Assembly: GCF_003003035.1 (NCBI RefSeq)
Contig: NZ_PVTS01000020.1
Coordinates: forward strand, 19,305 to 83,304
DNA from: Marinilabilia salmonicolor
GTDB lineage: Bacteria; Bacteroidota; Bacteroidia; Bacteroidales; Marinilabiliaceae
Direction: 5' to 3'
DNA: 64,000 nt
The notes below the pieces were generated by a model, which was not told where the DNA came from, ran no database searches, and saw only the letters and a list, made by a program, of their open reading frames with translations. Shown piece by piece: positions 9,360 through 18,097 of the stretch (position 1 is the first letter of the stretch; each line of letters starts with the position of its first letter). A program made the translations under genes and the position numbers.

Positions 9360-10592
9360 ATGGAAATACTCTTTAAAAAAAATATTAGTTATATTATTTT
9401 GTTTTATTTCTTCATGAAGGCATTTGATGGGGCTATACGTTATTTCCTTAGTTTGTTTCAATTGACTATTTTAGCATATCTGCCTATTGTTTTAATGGCT
9501 ACTGCATTAATTGTAAACGTGCTTTATGTTTTTTATAAAATGAGAGTTAAAGTTTCAGGAGCAATTATTATTTCATTAATATTTCTGTTTGTAATAAATG
9601 CATTTTTTAATATTTCCTCATTAAAACAAATTATTTGGGGGCTATATATTTTAATTCCTTTTTTATTTGGTTTTACTTTTACTGATTCCATTATTAATGA
9701 ATTTCAACAAAATAAAAAAATTATATTTATTTTGGCTTTAATAGCAGGAATTGGGGTGGTTACTAACTATTTTATTAGCTTTCCGTGGCAAGGCTTTACC
9801 TATGAAATACAAGGTCAAAGCATTGAAGGTTCAAGGCAATGGAGTACTCATGGTATTTCCAGACTTGCCGGCCTCGGCAGGACATCTTTTTCATCTGCAG
9901 TGACAATCTGTTCGCTAAGTTTAATTGTATTTACTTTTAAAAAGTGTAAATTAAGTTGTTTGTTATTGTGGATAATTAGTTTTATTGCGATAATATTGAC
10001 AACTACGAAAGGCATTATTGCTGTTTACACAATTTTGACTATTATTTTAATTTCCAGAAACTGGATTAATGTATTTTTTTTAAGAAGGCTCCCGGTTTTT
10101 GTTTTATTAGTTATGATTCTATTGCCTTTTGGATCGGCATACTATTTTCGTAATACTTTTTCGCCACAATTAGGAGAAAATCATTTAGATTCATTTTTTA
10201 TCAGAATAATTTCAACTTGGCCTCAGGGGGTTCATGCGATTTCGGAAAACGGAAATTTCTTGTTAGGGAGAGGAATTGGAGGATTAGGAATTCCTGCAGG
10301 GAAAATGAATGACATAATTAGTGCAGGACCTGGAGATAATATGGCTGTTTATGTCTTTGGTATTGGTGGTATCTTAGGTTTGTTTTTATTATTAAAGTTG
10401 GCCCTTAAAGCTTCTAAAGCAGCTGTTACTTATTGGAGGAGTGAGTACTTATTTATCTACTTGTCTGTCCTAATGTTATTTTTATATGGAATTACTACTA
10501 ATATAATTGAATCCGCAATCTTGTCAGTATTTTTAGGGTTAGTCACTGGGAAAAAAATTGAAATAAGAAATGAACGGTATGTTTGTTATTAA
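9360..10592 (+). CDS. O-antigen polymerase/ligase-like membrane protein (Wzy)
   Basis: A 410-residue integral membrane protein with about 10-11 hydrophobic segments. A large periplasmic loop lies between roughly residues 260 and 325 (from FRNTFSPQLGENHLD to ISAGPGDNM). LLGRGIGGLGIPAGK in this loop and the overall topology match the Wzy/WaaL (O-antigen ligase, PF04932-like) superfamily. In a Wzx/Wzy-type pathway it would polymerise repeat units on the outer face of the inner membrane. Wzy proteins are poorly conserved, so the call depends on topology and on its place between glycosyltransferases. Its end overlaps the next gene by 23 bp. Confidence 0.78.
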   Translation: MEILFKKNISYIILFYFFMKAFDGAIRYFLSLFQLTILAYLPIVLMATALIVNVLYVFYKMRVKVSGAIIISLIFLFVINAFFNISSLKQIIWGLYILIPFLFGFTFTDSIINEFQQNKKIIFILALIAGIGVVTNYFISFPWQGFTYEIQGQSIEGSRQWSTHGISRLAGLGRTSFSSAVTICSLSLIVFTFKKCKLSCLLLWIISFIAIILTTTKGIIAVYTILTIILISRNWINVFFLRRLPVFVLLVMILLPFGSAYYFRNTFSPQLGENHLDSFFIRIISTWPQGVHAISENGNFLLGRGIGGLGIPAGKMNDIISAGPGDNMAVYVFGIGGILGLFLLLKLALKASKAAVTYWRSEYLFIYLSVLMLFLYGITTNIIESAILSVFLGLVTGKKIEIRNERYVCY

Positions 10593-11625
10593 TGGACGTT
10601 TCCTATCCCAAAAAGTGACTGGTGTTCAGAGGTTTGCTATTGAGTTGACCAAGAGGTTGAAGGAGGTTGAGAAAAATATAATTGTATTGGCACCAAAGAA
10701 TATAATTCAGCAAGAACTAGCTATAGAATTGGGGGTTAAGATAATTGGGAGAAATGTAGGACATCTTTGGGAGCAGTTAGATTTGCCATTTTATTTAAGG
10801 AAAAATGGCAATCCTCTTTTGGTAAATTTCTGTAACACGGCTCCGCTTCTTTATCCTAATTCAATTGTAACGATACATGATCTTGCATTTTTAGAAAATC
10901 CTGGCTGGTTCTCTCGAAAGTTTTATTTAGGTTATAGATTTTTGATTCCGCTAATAGCCAGAAAATCCAAGCGAATTTTCACAGTTAGTGAGTTTTCCAA
11001 ATCGGAAATTTATAAAAAGTTGAAAGTTGATAAACCGGTGGATGTAATCTACAATGGTGTTGAACATATTACAACCTTAAATAAAAGTGAGGAAGTCTAT
11101 CCCAATCAACCATATATTCTTTTTGTTGGCTCTTTGGATCCTCGAAAAAATATGGGGAAATTGATTGAGGCCATGAAATTTATCCGCCAAGGAGTTGTGT
11201 TAAAGATAGTTGGAGGTAATAATGGACTGTTTAGTCAACTATACTCGGACATAAAACTGTCAGATCGTGTTCATTTTTTAGGATATGTTTCAGATGCGGA
11301 GTTATCTACCTTATATCAATCTGCTGTTTGTTTTGTTTATCCGTCTTTATATGAGGGTTTTGGTATCCCTCCGTTAGAAGCTCAAGTTTCTGGCACCCCT
11401 GTTGTCGCCTCAAATATTAGAGTATTTAATGAAGTATTAGGTGATTCAGCATTATATTTTGATCCGCAAAATTCAAAAGATATTGCTTCAACAATTTGTA
11501 AGCTTCTTGCTTTAAATATATCTGAACGAAATCAGTTAATTGAGAAAGGTTATAATAATATTAAAAGATTTAATTGGCAAAATTCTGCTAATAGAGTAAT
11601 TGAAAAGGTAAAATTAAGTAAATGA
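10570..11625 (+). CDS. glycosyltransferase family 4 (mannosyltransferase-like)
   Basis: A 351-residue GT4 enzyme. The N-terminus INGRFLSQKVTGVQRFAIEL carries the TGVQR signature of the WbdA/MtfB-like group. SIVTIHDLAFLENP is the family's N-domain motif, ILFVGSLDPRKNM opens the C-domain, and PSLYEGFGIPPLEA is the E-x7-E nucleotide-sugar site. The start at 10570 overlaps the polymerase gene by 23 bp; an in-frame ATG at 10579 is an equally plausible start. The stop codon overlaps the next start (ATGA), indicating coupling. Confidence 0.88.
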   Translation: MNGMFVINGRFLSQKVTGVQRFAIELTKRLKEVEKNIIVLAPKNIIQQELAIELGVKIIGRNVGHLWEQLDLPFYLRKNGNPLLVNFCNTAPLLYPNSIVTIHDLAFLENPGWFSRKFYLGYRFLIPLIARKSKRIFTVSEFSKSEIYKKLKVDKPVDVIYNGVEHITTLNKSEEVYPNQPYILFVGSLDPRKNMGKLIEAMKFIRQGVVLKIVGGNNGLFSQLYSDIKLSDRVHFLGYVSDAELSTLYQSAVCFVYPSLYEGFGIPPLEAQVSGTPVVASNIRVFNEVLGDSALYFDPQNSKDIASTICKLLALNISERNQLIEKGYNNIKRFNWQNSANRVIEKVKLSK

Positions 11626-12740
11626 AGGTGGCAGTTGTTCAGGATTGGTTAACGGAAATTGGGGGTGCAGAGAAAGTGTTTTCAGGTATTTTGGAATTGT
11701 TTCCTGAAGCTGATATTTATACACTTGCAGCTCATGAAAGAGTACTAACCGATTTGAAAATTGATAGAAATAGAGTATATGAATCTTTCATCGTGAAGCT
11801 GCCCTTTGGACGGAAAAAATATAGAAATTATCTTCCTTTATTTTCAAAAGCGATAGAAAGTTTTGATTTATCTGATTATGACTTAATATTATCTTCTTCT
11901 TCTTCCGTTGCAAAAGGGATCCTCAAACAGTCAAATCAATTGCACATTTGTTATTGTCATTCACCGGTCAGATATGCATGGGACTTATATCATCAATACC
12001 TTAAAGAAGCGAGTTTACAAGGTTTTGGGCCAAAAGCCTTATTTGTAAGGCATGTATTGCATAAGTTAAGAATTTGGGATGTCATAAGTGCTAATCGGGT
12101 AGATCATTTTATAGCCAATTCAAAATATATAAAAAGACGCATCAATAACGTTTACAGAAAAGATTCAACTGTTATTTATCCTCCTGTTGATATTGAAAAA
12201 TTTCGGTTGGAAGAGGAGAAATCCGATTATTATTTTACCGCGTCCCGAATGGTTCCTTATAAAAAGATTGATCTAATCGTAAAAACATTTAGTGAGCTTC
12301 CTGATAAAAAACTAAAAGTAGCTGGGGTGGGGCCGGATTTCGAAAAGATTAAAAAACTTGCAGGTTCGAATGTGGAATTTTTAGGTTTTGTAAGTGATGA
12401 AGAAATGCAAATTTTAATTAGCCAAGCTAAGGCCTTTGTTTTTGCTGCAAATGAAGATTTTGGAATAATTCCCGTTGAAGCCCAGGCATGTGGGACTCCG
12501 GTTATCGCTTTGGGCAAAGGGGGCACAAAAGAAACTGTCATTGACGGCATAACAGGGGTTCATTTCGAAAGTCAAACGGAAGAAGCTTTAAAGGAAGCAA
12601 TCCATAAATTTGAGGCAATTAAGTTTGACTTTCAAAAAATAAGAGAAAGTGTTGAGAAGTTTTCGAAAACACGTTTTATCAATGAATTGAAACAATTTAT
12701 TAGTGTTAAACTTCATGATTTTCATGAAGAAATCAAATGA
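11622..12740 (+). CDS. glycosyltransferase family 4 (WbaZ-like)
   Basis: A 372-residue GT4 enzyme of the WbaZ/mannosyltransferase type. MKVAVVQDWLTEIGGAEKV at the N-terminus, CYCHSPVRYAWDLYHQY near residue 108 and NEDFGIIPVEAQACGTPV (E-x7-E motif) near residue 278 are all characteristic. It starts inside the stop codon of the preceding GT4 (ATGA) and is the last intact gene of the polysaccharide operon. Only 6 bp follow before the stump of another gene, so the operon once went on. Confidence 0.9.
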   Translation: MKVAVVQDWLTEIGGAEKVFSGILELFPEADIYTLAAHERVLTDLKIDRNRVYESFIVKLPFGRKKYRNYLPLFSKAIESFDLSDYDLILSSSSSVAKGILKQSNQLHICYCHSPVRYAWDLYHQYLKEASLQGFGPKALFVRHVLHKLRIWDVISANRVDHFIANSKYIKRRINNVYRKDSTVIYPPVDIEKFRLEEEKSDYYFTASRMVPYKKIDLIVKTFSELPDKKLKVAGVGPDFEKIKKLAGSNVEFLGFVSDEEMQILISQAKAFVFAANEDFGIIPVEAQACGTPVIALGKGGTKETVIDGITGVHFESQTEEALKEAIHKFEAIKFDFQKIRESVEKFSKTRFINELKQFISVKLHDFHEEIK

Positions 12741-12746
12741 TTTGGA

Positions 12747-12869
12747 ATGATCTTCTACACCCTCCTCCGCCTCCACAAGCGCATCAAAAGCCGAAGGCTA
12801 AAGCTCTTGGGGTTGTTTGCCGCCTCTCATTTAGGGCTTCGACTGTTACCGGCAACTAAATATGTATGA
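12747..12869 (+). pseudogene. 5' stump of an unidentified gene cut by an IS21-like element
   Basis: An ATG 6 bp behind the last glycosyltransferase opens a frame of 40 codons: a basic, helical N-terminus (FYTLLRLHKRIKSRRLKLLG) that runs straight into the terminal repeats of an IS21-like element, where it stops at 12867-12869. The spacing suggests it was the next gene of the operon. Codons here are clearly GC-richer than in the glycosyltransferases before it, so it may belong to a different genomic block. The full-length gene cannot be identified from this piece. No distal half was found in the window. Confidence 0.45.
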
Positions 12870-12922
12870 TTTTCGGCAAATAAGGATGTATCAAAATCGG
12901 TAAATAAGGATGCATGATTTTG
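12851..12922. mobile_element. IS21-family end: three tandem 24-bp terminal repeats
   Basis: Three adjacent 24-bp units start at 12851, 12875 and 12899, with the consensus GGCAAATAAGGATGTATSATTTTC in two halves: GGYAAMTAA followed by RKATGYATSAWWWTC. Multiple terminal repeats of about this length are how IS21-type elements mark their ends for the IstA transposase. They stand directly beside the istB remnant on the minus strand, at the side expected for its 3' end. No second end, istA or target duplication was recognised, so this is a decayed element. Confidence 0.6.
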
Positions 12923-12939
12923 GTTTAAAAATAGGATGA

Positions 12940-13137
12940 TTAATTGTTAAATTCAAAGAAATTTTTCCGGTTTGCCATTCTGTATCCTTTTCCTTGTAAT
13001 TTTATCACAGCGAAAAAGAATTTGTAGCCTTATCCTTCTGTCAAGAATGGCGGTAACAATCACGCTGTCTTCCAGGAACTCAACCCAATCTTTAGGCGAC
13101 TTATTTGTTGTGATAATCAAAGAAGTTTTCCTTTTTT
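12940..13137 (-). pseudogene. istB: istB remnant (IS21-family ATP-binding helper protein), frameshifted
   Basis: Read on the minus strand, two frames together give the C-terminal end of an IstB-like AAA+ protein: [11 protein letters not shown] and [17 protein letters not shown] (13037-13135), then, after a frameshift at about 13020-13040, [19 protein letters not shown] ending at the TAA at 12940-12942. These match the sensor region and the typical IstB tail that reads GxxYRxxxRK. The ATP-binding N-terminal part is absent. Above 13140 I see no further IstB-like sequence, only AT-rich DNA up to the Fic gene. Confidence 0.65.
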
Positions 13138-13290
13138 TGGGAGGGTGTAAACAAACGCATCTTTCTATTTCTATGCTTCCGGAGAGACCTCTTAATTATC
13201 TTTCACGCACCATTGTCTTTTTTAATCACTTTTCATGGGAAGTAATCGATTTTCACCTATATTTGTGATGTTAGTTTTTCATGACGCTGT

Positions 13291-14826
13291 ATGGAAAACA
13301 TAAATTTTTCACAAGTAGTAACTGTTTTTCATGGCCGGACCCTTCCTGAAAAGGCCAGGATTGCAGGTTATGGGGCTGTTATTGATAAACTTGGCCTTTC
13401 AATGCCAATGCCGGAGCGACTTGCTTTGATTAGTTCTAAGAACCGTCAATACGTGTACGGTAACTGGCGGGTATTTACTTCCCGTCACCTTCCGGATAAT
13501 GATCTTTACAGTCACTTGATTTTTGCCATAAAGTATGAAGGAATCAATCTGTTGTTTTTTAAAAAGTTGTTTCTGAAGATATCAACCTCCGAGGTAATCT
13601 CAATAATATCCGGAGAGCCAACCGGACAATACAGTCGAAAAATCTGGTTTTTGTATGAATGGCTGATGACGGATCTTTTGGATGTGCCAGATATTCAGCA
13701 AGGGAATTACGTGCCTCTATTGGATGAGAAAAAGCAATTTGCAACCCGGGGCGTTCGTTCAAAGCGTCATAGAATCATCAATAATTTGCCCGGGACACGA
13801 GATTTCTGTCCGCTTGTATTTAAAACCGAAAAATTAATAAACTATTGTAGTTCCGCATTATCCGAGCAACAGGATAAACGTTTGAGCAGAGTCGGTAAAG
13901 ATCTTTTACAAAGAGCCTCCGCCTTTTTATTATTGAAGGATTCTAAAGCCTCTTTTTCCATTGAAGGAGAAAGTCCTAAAAGCAAACGGGCTGCCCGGTG
14001 GGGCAACGCAATAGGTCAGGCTGGAACCAATGCACTTAGCAAGGATGAACTGCTTCGATTACAACAAATGGTGATTGAAAATACACGGTTTGTAATGTTG
14101 GGTTTTCGCCGTGAAGGTGGTTTTGTCGGGGAGCATGACCGGTTAACAGGAGAACCGGTACCTGAACACATTTCTGCTCGTTGGCAGGATTTGGAACAAC
14201 TTATGTCAGGGCTCACCGCTACAAGTTATTTGTTGGAAGAGGAAGAGATTGATGCTGTTGTTGCTGCTGCAATCGTGGCCTTCGGCTTTGTTTTTATTCA
14301 TCCGTTTCAGGACGGCAATGGGCGTATTCATCGTTATTTGATACATCACATCCTGGCAAGAAAGGGGTTTACCAAACAGGGGGTGATTTTTCCTGTTTCT
14401 ACATCTATTTTGGACCACATAACTGATTACAGGAATATTCTTCAACAATATTCCCATCCGCTTCTTGATTTTATTGATTGGGAGCAAACAGCCGACAATA
14501 ATGTGACTGTGCAAAACGAAACCATTGATTTCTATCGTTACTTTGATGCAACCCCTCAGGCAGAATTTCTATACGATTGTGTTGCTGATACTATTTTTAA
14601 CATCATTCCTCAGGAGGTGAAATACCTGGCCCAATATGACAGATTTAAACATTTTTTGGATGATGAATTTGAAATGCCGGACAAAACGGTGGCACTTTTA
14701 GTTCGTTTTTTGGAACAAAATGAAGGAAAGCTGTCTAATAGAGCCAAAGATAAAGAATTTTCGGATTTATCAGATTCAGAGTTAGAGGTCATAGAAAAGA
14801 GGTTTGCAGATATTTTTTATGATTAA
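13291..14826 (+). CDS. Fic-domain protein AMP-transferase, class II
   Basis: A 511-residue Fic protein. The catalytic motif HPFQDGNGRIHR is complete at residues 337-348, so adenylylation (AMP transfer from ATP to a hydroxyl side chain of a target protein) should be possible. The inhibitory helix motif S-x-x-x-E-G is visible as SFSIEG at residues 221-226, N-terminal to the Fic core, which makes it a class II, self-inhibited Fic. About 200 residues precede it, starting with a segment on a GYGAVIDKLG theme whose function I do not know, and about 130 residues follow (from residue 385), possibly a winged-helix region. No antitoxin gene accompanies it. It follows the IS21 scar by about 150 bp. Confidence 0.9.
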   Translation: MENINFSQVVTVFHGRTLPEKARIAGYGAVIDKLGLSMPMPERLALISSKNRQYVYGNWRVFTSRHLPDNDLYSHLIFAIKYEGINLLFFKKLFLKISTSEVISIISGEPTGQYSRKIWFLYEWLMTDLLDVPDIQQGNYVPLLDEKKQFATRGVRSKRHRIINNLPGTRDFCPLVFKTEKLINYCSSALSEQQDKRLSRVGKDLLQRASAFLLLKDSKASFSIEGESPKSKRAARWGNAIGQAGTNALSKDELLRLQQMVIENTRFVMLGFRREGGFVGEHDRLTGEPVPEHISARWQDLEQLMSGLTATSYLLEEEEIDAVVAAAIVAFGFVFIHPFQDGNGRIHRYLIHHILARKGFTKQGVIFPVSTSILDHITDYRNILQQYSHPLLDFIDWEQTADNNVTVQNETIDFYRYFDATPQAEFLYDCVADTIFNIIPQEVKYLAQYDRFKHFLDDEFEMPDKTVALLVRFLEQNEGKLSNRAKDKEFSDLSDSELEVIEKRFADIFYD

Positions 14827-15234
14827 AGGGTTATCGTAGATTTTTCTAAAATGCCTTTGTTTGGCAAAACGGCAGAACCGAGTAAAGGTTCGTAATGGAA
14901 ATATAGTTTTATAATGAGCCTGGCCCCGTCTTTAGGGGGGGTGTATTACGGAATACAGTTCACGAGAGCCGGCTATCAGCCGGCTTTTCCGATAAATGCA
15001 CGATGATTTTGTTGTCTTTTGGAAGTTGGCTGATATGGACTGTGCTATATGCCAAAACCACCGGACTAAAGACCGGTGCTAATCTCATAAATAGCTATTT
15101 TTCAATATATAGCCGTATGCTAAATCCCCCTCCCTGGGAGGGGTTAGGGGAGGCCCCCCACTTGCAAAAAAGTTAAATTATCAATATCTTGCTTCTAAAT
15201 ATCATGACAATCCAAGCTGGCACTTTTAATTATC
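14827..15234. repeat. spacer with R3 repeat block (copy 1)
   Basis: No gene is seen here. From about 14908 to 15170 the spacer holds a composite repeat found again at 18425-18720: a TTTTATAATGAGCCTRGCCC start, a G-rich run, CAGTTCAYGRRAGCCGGCT, then ACCGGTCTGAAGACCGGTGC-like hairpin and CTAATCTCATA, and finally a CCCCCTCCCTGGGAGGGG tract with GGGGAGGCCCCC. The hairpin AGCCGGCTATCAGCCGGCTTTT at about 14966-14987 could also end transcription of the Fic gene. Confidence 0.6.
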
Positions 15235-16377
15235 ATGTATAAAAGAAGTCAAATATTTGAAAAATCAGGAAAGGAAAGTTTCTTTTTATGGGGAGCCCGT
15301 CAGACAGGGAAAAGCACTTTGTTAAAAACTGTTTATCCGGAATCATTATGGTTTGACCTTTTGCAGACAGACGTATTTGAGAGGTTACACAGAGAACCAT
15401 CACAGTTGAGGGAGATCGTAATGGCTTCAGATCTGCGTAAGCCTGTCGTGATTGATGAGATTCAAAAAATTCCTGCATTATTAGACGAAATCCACTGGTT
15501 GATAGAAAACAGTGCGGCTCAATTTATTCTGAGTGGTTCCAGTCCCCGGAAAATTTTATTTTCGAAGGCAAATCTATTAGGAGGTAGAGCGTTGAGGTAT
15601 GAGTTATATCCATTGGTGAGTTGTGAGATTCCTGACTTTGATCTTATACGGGCATTAAATAATGGTTTGTTGCCGCGACATTATTTGTCAGATGAACCTG
15701 AAAGACTTATTTCTGCATACATAGGAAGTTATCTTCAGGATGAAATAATGGCGGAGGCCAGAATAAGAAAAGTTTCGACATTTTCCAGATTTCTTGAAAC
15801 GGCTGCTTTTTCAAATGGAGAAATGGTAAATTATTCCAGGATTGCTTCAGAGTGTGGGGTAAGTGCTCCGACGATTAAAGAGTACTTCCAGATTTTGGTA
15901 GATACTTTAACCGGTAGTTTTCTGCCTTCTTTTCAAAAGAGGCCCAAAAGAAGAGTGATACATGCGCCTAAATTTTATTATTTCGATGTTGGGATTGTCA
16001 ATTATTTGTTGAAACGCGGAGAAATAAAACCTCGGAGTGAGATGTTTGGAAATGCTTTTGAACACTTCATATATCAGGAAATTCGTGCGCACAGGCATTA
16101 CTCAGGTATTGAATATCCCATTTATTACTGGCGGACAGCGTCTCAGATAGAGATTGACTTTGTCCTGGGAGATCATGAAATAGCAATTGAGGTTAAATCA
16201 ACCGATAATGCCGGGAAAAGACATATCAAAGGCTTACAATACTTTGAAGAGGAATATAATGTTAAGCATTCAATACTGGTATCGAACGATCCATTTCCAC
16301 GAAAGATAGGAAGTGTAAGTATAATGCCCTGGAAAATATTCCTTCAGAAACTTTGGAATGGTGAACTGATAAAATAA
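15235..16377 (+). CDS. AAA ATPase with DUF4143 C-terminal domain
   Basis: A 380-residue protein of the widespread AAA_14/DUF4143 family. The Walker A motif GARQTGKST is at residues 20-28, Walker B VVIDEIQKIP at about 73-82, and sensor-like FILSGSSPRKI at about 97-107. The DUF4143 half runs from about residue 190 and includes FYYFDVGIVNYLLKRGE and the nuclease-like core EIDFVLGDHEIAIEVKST (about 302-320), in which the E-D-ExK pattern resembles PD-(D/E)xK enzymes. The biological role of the family is not established. It is a single gene between two repeat-rich spacers, which fits a mobile accessory gene. Confidence 0.85.
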   Translation: MYKRSQIFEKSGKESFFLWGARQTGKSTLLKTVYPESLWFDLLQTDVFERLHREPSQLREIVMASDLRKPVVIDEIQKIPALLDEIHWLIENSAAQFILSGSSPRKILFSKANLLGGRALRYELYPLVSCEIPDFDLIRALNNGLLPRHYLSDEPERLISAYIGSYLQDEIMAEARIRKVSTFSRFLETAAFSNGEMVNYSRIASECGVSAPTIKEYFQILVDTLTGSFLPSFQKRPKRRVIHAPKFYYFDVGIVNYLLKRGEIKPRSEMFGNAFEHFIYQEIRAHRHYSGIEYPIYYWRTASQIEIDFVLGDHEIAIEVKSTDNAGKRHIKGLQYFEEEYNVKHSILVSNDPFPRKIGSVSIMPWKIFLQKLWNGELIK

Positions 16378-16613
16378 GGGTTTGTTGGATATGGGGGAGG
16401 CCCTCAGTCCCCCTCCCTGGGAGGGATTAGGGGAGGCTCCTCAATCATTTTTCCTTCCCGTTTCTATCCAACCAACCATCAAAATTATATCTTTGACTAA
16501 ATTTTATAGAATACAAATCTTTTAATTAAAACGAAGCATCCCCCCTCCTTGGGAGGGGACCGTTTTAAGTCAGTCCGTCTTAAACAGGCAGTCGGGGGAG
16601 GCCCCCATATAGT
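16378..16613. repeat. spacer with R3-type GC tracts
   Basis: Two tracts of the R3 type are seen: 16400-16441 (CCCCCTCCCTGGGAGGG, then GGGGAGGCTCC) and 16541-16610 (CCCCCCTCCTTGGGAGGGG, then GGGGGAGGCCCCC). They lie on either side of the probable promoter of the permease gene. No gene is present. Confidence 0.6.
16488..16495 (+). promoter_or_regulatory. Bacteroidetes-type -7 element of the permease gene
   Basis: TATCTTTG matches TAnnTTTG exactly and lies about 120 bp before the ATG at 16614. The second R3 tract would then lie in the 5' leader. Confidence 0.4.
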
Positions 16614-17858
16614 ATGAACTTAGAACTTTTCATAGCCAACAAGATCAAGTCCGGAGGTATTTCCGGAAAGCGCCTTGCCGGACCGGTGGTGAAGGTGGCG
16701 GTGGCAGGTATTGTGCTGGGTATGGTTGTAATGATTATTTCTGTGGCTACCGGTATGGGGTTTCAGAAAGAGATTAGGGAGAAAATCATTGGCTTTGGCA
16801 GTCACATACAAGTGGTGAGCTATGATTTCAACATGAGTTACCAGACCAACCCTGTTGAGCAGGATTCCATGCTGGAGCAGCAGATGCTCAGTGTTCCCGG
16901 GGTGGAGCATGTGCAACGGTTTGCCACCAAACCGGGACTTATCAAAACCCGTGATGAGATGCAGGGGATTGTGTTGCGCGGTGTGGGGCCCGAATTTGAC
17001 TGGTCTTTTTTTCAAACTATCCTTACGGAGGGTGGACGGCTCAGTCTCAATGAAGAAAAAAGTTCCAACGGAGTGCTGATCAGCGACGACCTGGCCTCGG
17101 TGCTCAACCTGGAGGTGGGTGACAGAGTGCCTATGTACTTTTTTGAGGATCAGATACGTGCTCGTAATTTCACCATTGAAGGGATATTTGACAGTCATTT
17201 GCCCGAACTGGACGAAACATTTGTGATGGTTGATATTCGTCAGGTTCAGCGACTCAATAACTGGAGTGAGAATAAAATTTCGGGCTATGAATTACTGGCC
17301 GGTGATTTTGAGGATTTGATGATGACCGGAAGCAACGTGGCTGAAGTGGTTTCAGGACATATCAGCGAGGATGGCACCATGCTGCGCACCCGTACCATTC
17401 AACAAACACAGCCGCAGATATTCGGATGGCTCGATTTGCTGGATATGAATATCATTGTCATCATTGTTCTTATTGTCTTGGTGGCAGGTTTCAATATGAT
17501 AACAGGTTTGCTGATTTTAATTCTGGAACGCACCAATATGATCGGAGTGCTAAAAGCCATGGGGATGGCCGACCGCCCGCTTCGCAAAGTATTCCTGACG
17601 CTTGCGGCAAACATCACCATCAAAGGTCTTTTCTGGGGTAATCTTCTGGGACTTGGATTCTGCTTTGCTCAGAGTTATTTCGGTTTTGTGAAACTCGACC
17701 CTGCAAATTATTTTCTGGATACCGTGCCTATTCATCTCTCCGCCCTGCACATCATCCTGTTGAATGTCGGGGCTGTACTGACCATTTTCCTGATGATGAT
17801 CGGACCGTCCTATCTGGTGGCGAGGATATCTCCGGTAAAAGCGATTCGGTTTGAGTAA
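16614..17858 (+). CDS. LolC/E-like ABC transporter permease (FtsX/MacB family)
   Basis: A 414-residue permease with the topology of the lipoprotein-releasing LolC/LolE proteins. One membrane segment lies near residues 27-46 (VAVAGIVLGMVVMIISVATG), then a large periplasmic MacB_PCD-like domain (about 50-265). A C-terminal FtsX domain has three segments (about 275-305, 320-350 and 380-405) and the motif MIGVLKAMGM typical of the coupling loop. The family extracts lipoproteins from the inner membrane together with a LolD ATPase. No ATPase gene is next to it; the partner must be elsewhere, which is common in Bacteroidetes. Confidence 0.85.
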   Translation: MNLELFIANKIKSGGISGKRLAGPVVKVAVAGIVLGMVVMIISVATGMGFQKEIREKIIGFGSHIQVVSYDFNMSYQTNPVEQDSMLEQQMLSVPGVEHVQRFATKPGLIKTRDEMQGIVLRGVGPEFDWSFFQTILTEGGRLSLNEEKSSNGVLISDDLASVLNLEVGDRVPMYFFEDQIRARNFTIEGIFDSHLPELDETFVMVDIRQVQRLNNWSENKISGYELLAGDFEDLMMTGSNVAEVVSGHISEDGTMLRTRTIQQTQPQIFGWLDLLDMNIIVIIVLIVLVAGFNMITGLLILILERTNMIGVLKAMGMADRPLRKVFLTLAANITIKGLFWGNLLGLGFCFAQSYFGFVKLDPANYFLDTVPIHLSALHIILLNVGAVLTIFLMMIGPSYLVARISPVKAIRFE

Positions 17859-17860
17859 AA

Positions 17861-17949
17861 GAAGCCCCCTATATCCCCCCAAGGGAGAGAAGAGCCCCCT
17901 ATATCCCCCCAAGGGGGAGAAGAGCCCCCTATATCCCCCCAAGGGGGAC
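17861..17949. repeat. 30-bp tandem repeat, three copies
   Basis: Three head-to-tail units begin at 17861, 17891 and 17921. Each contains AGCCCCCTATATCCCCCC followed by AAGGGGGAGA; only unit 1 has one substitution and unit 3 lacks the last base. It starts just 2 bp after the permease stop. Each unit can fold CCCCC on GGGGG, so the array may act as a transcription end, but no T-run follows. Confidence 0.85.
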
Positions 17950-18097
17950 TGGTCGGTAATTTGTTTTGTTTTTCCGGGAAGTTTGTGAGGGGCGGGGATA
18001 TTAAAACATCGTACAGATAAGGAGAACCGATATCAGTAAGTACGGTTTGCTGAAAAACAATTAAAGAACTAATATAAAGATTATTATGGTTGATAAT

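Noticed and set aside
12972..13268. 98-codon frame on the + strand
   Set aside because: It is the antisense of the broken istB; the minus strand gives the recognisable protein.
17861..17949. CRISPR-like array
   Set aside because: The 30-bp units are directly adjacent without spacers, and no cas gene is present; it is a simple tandem repeat.
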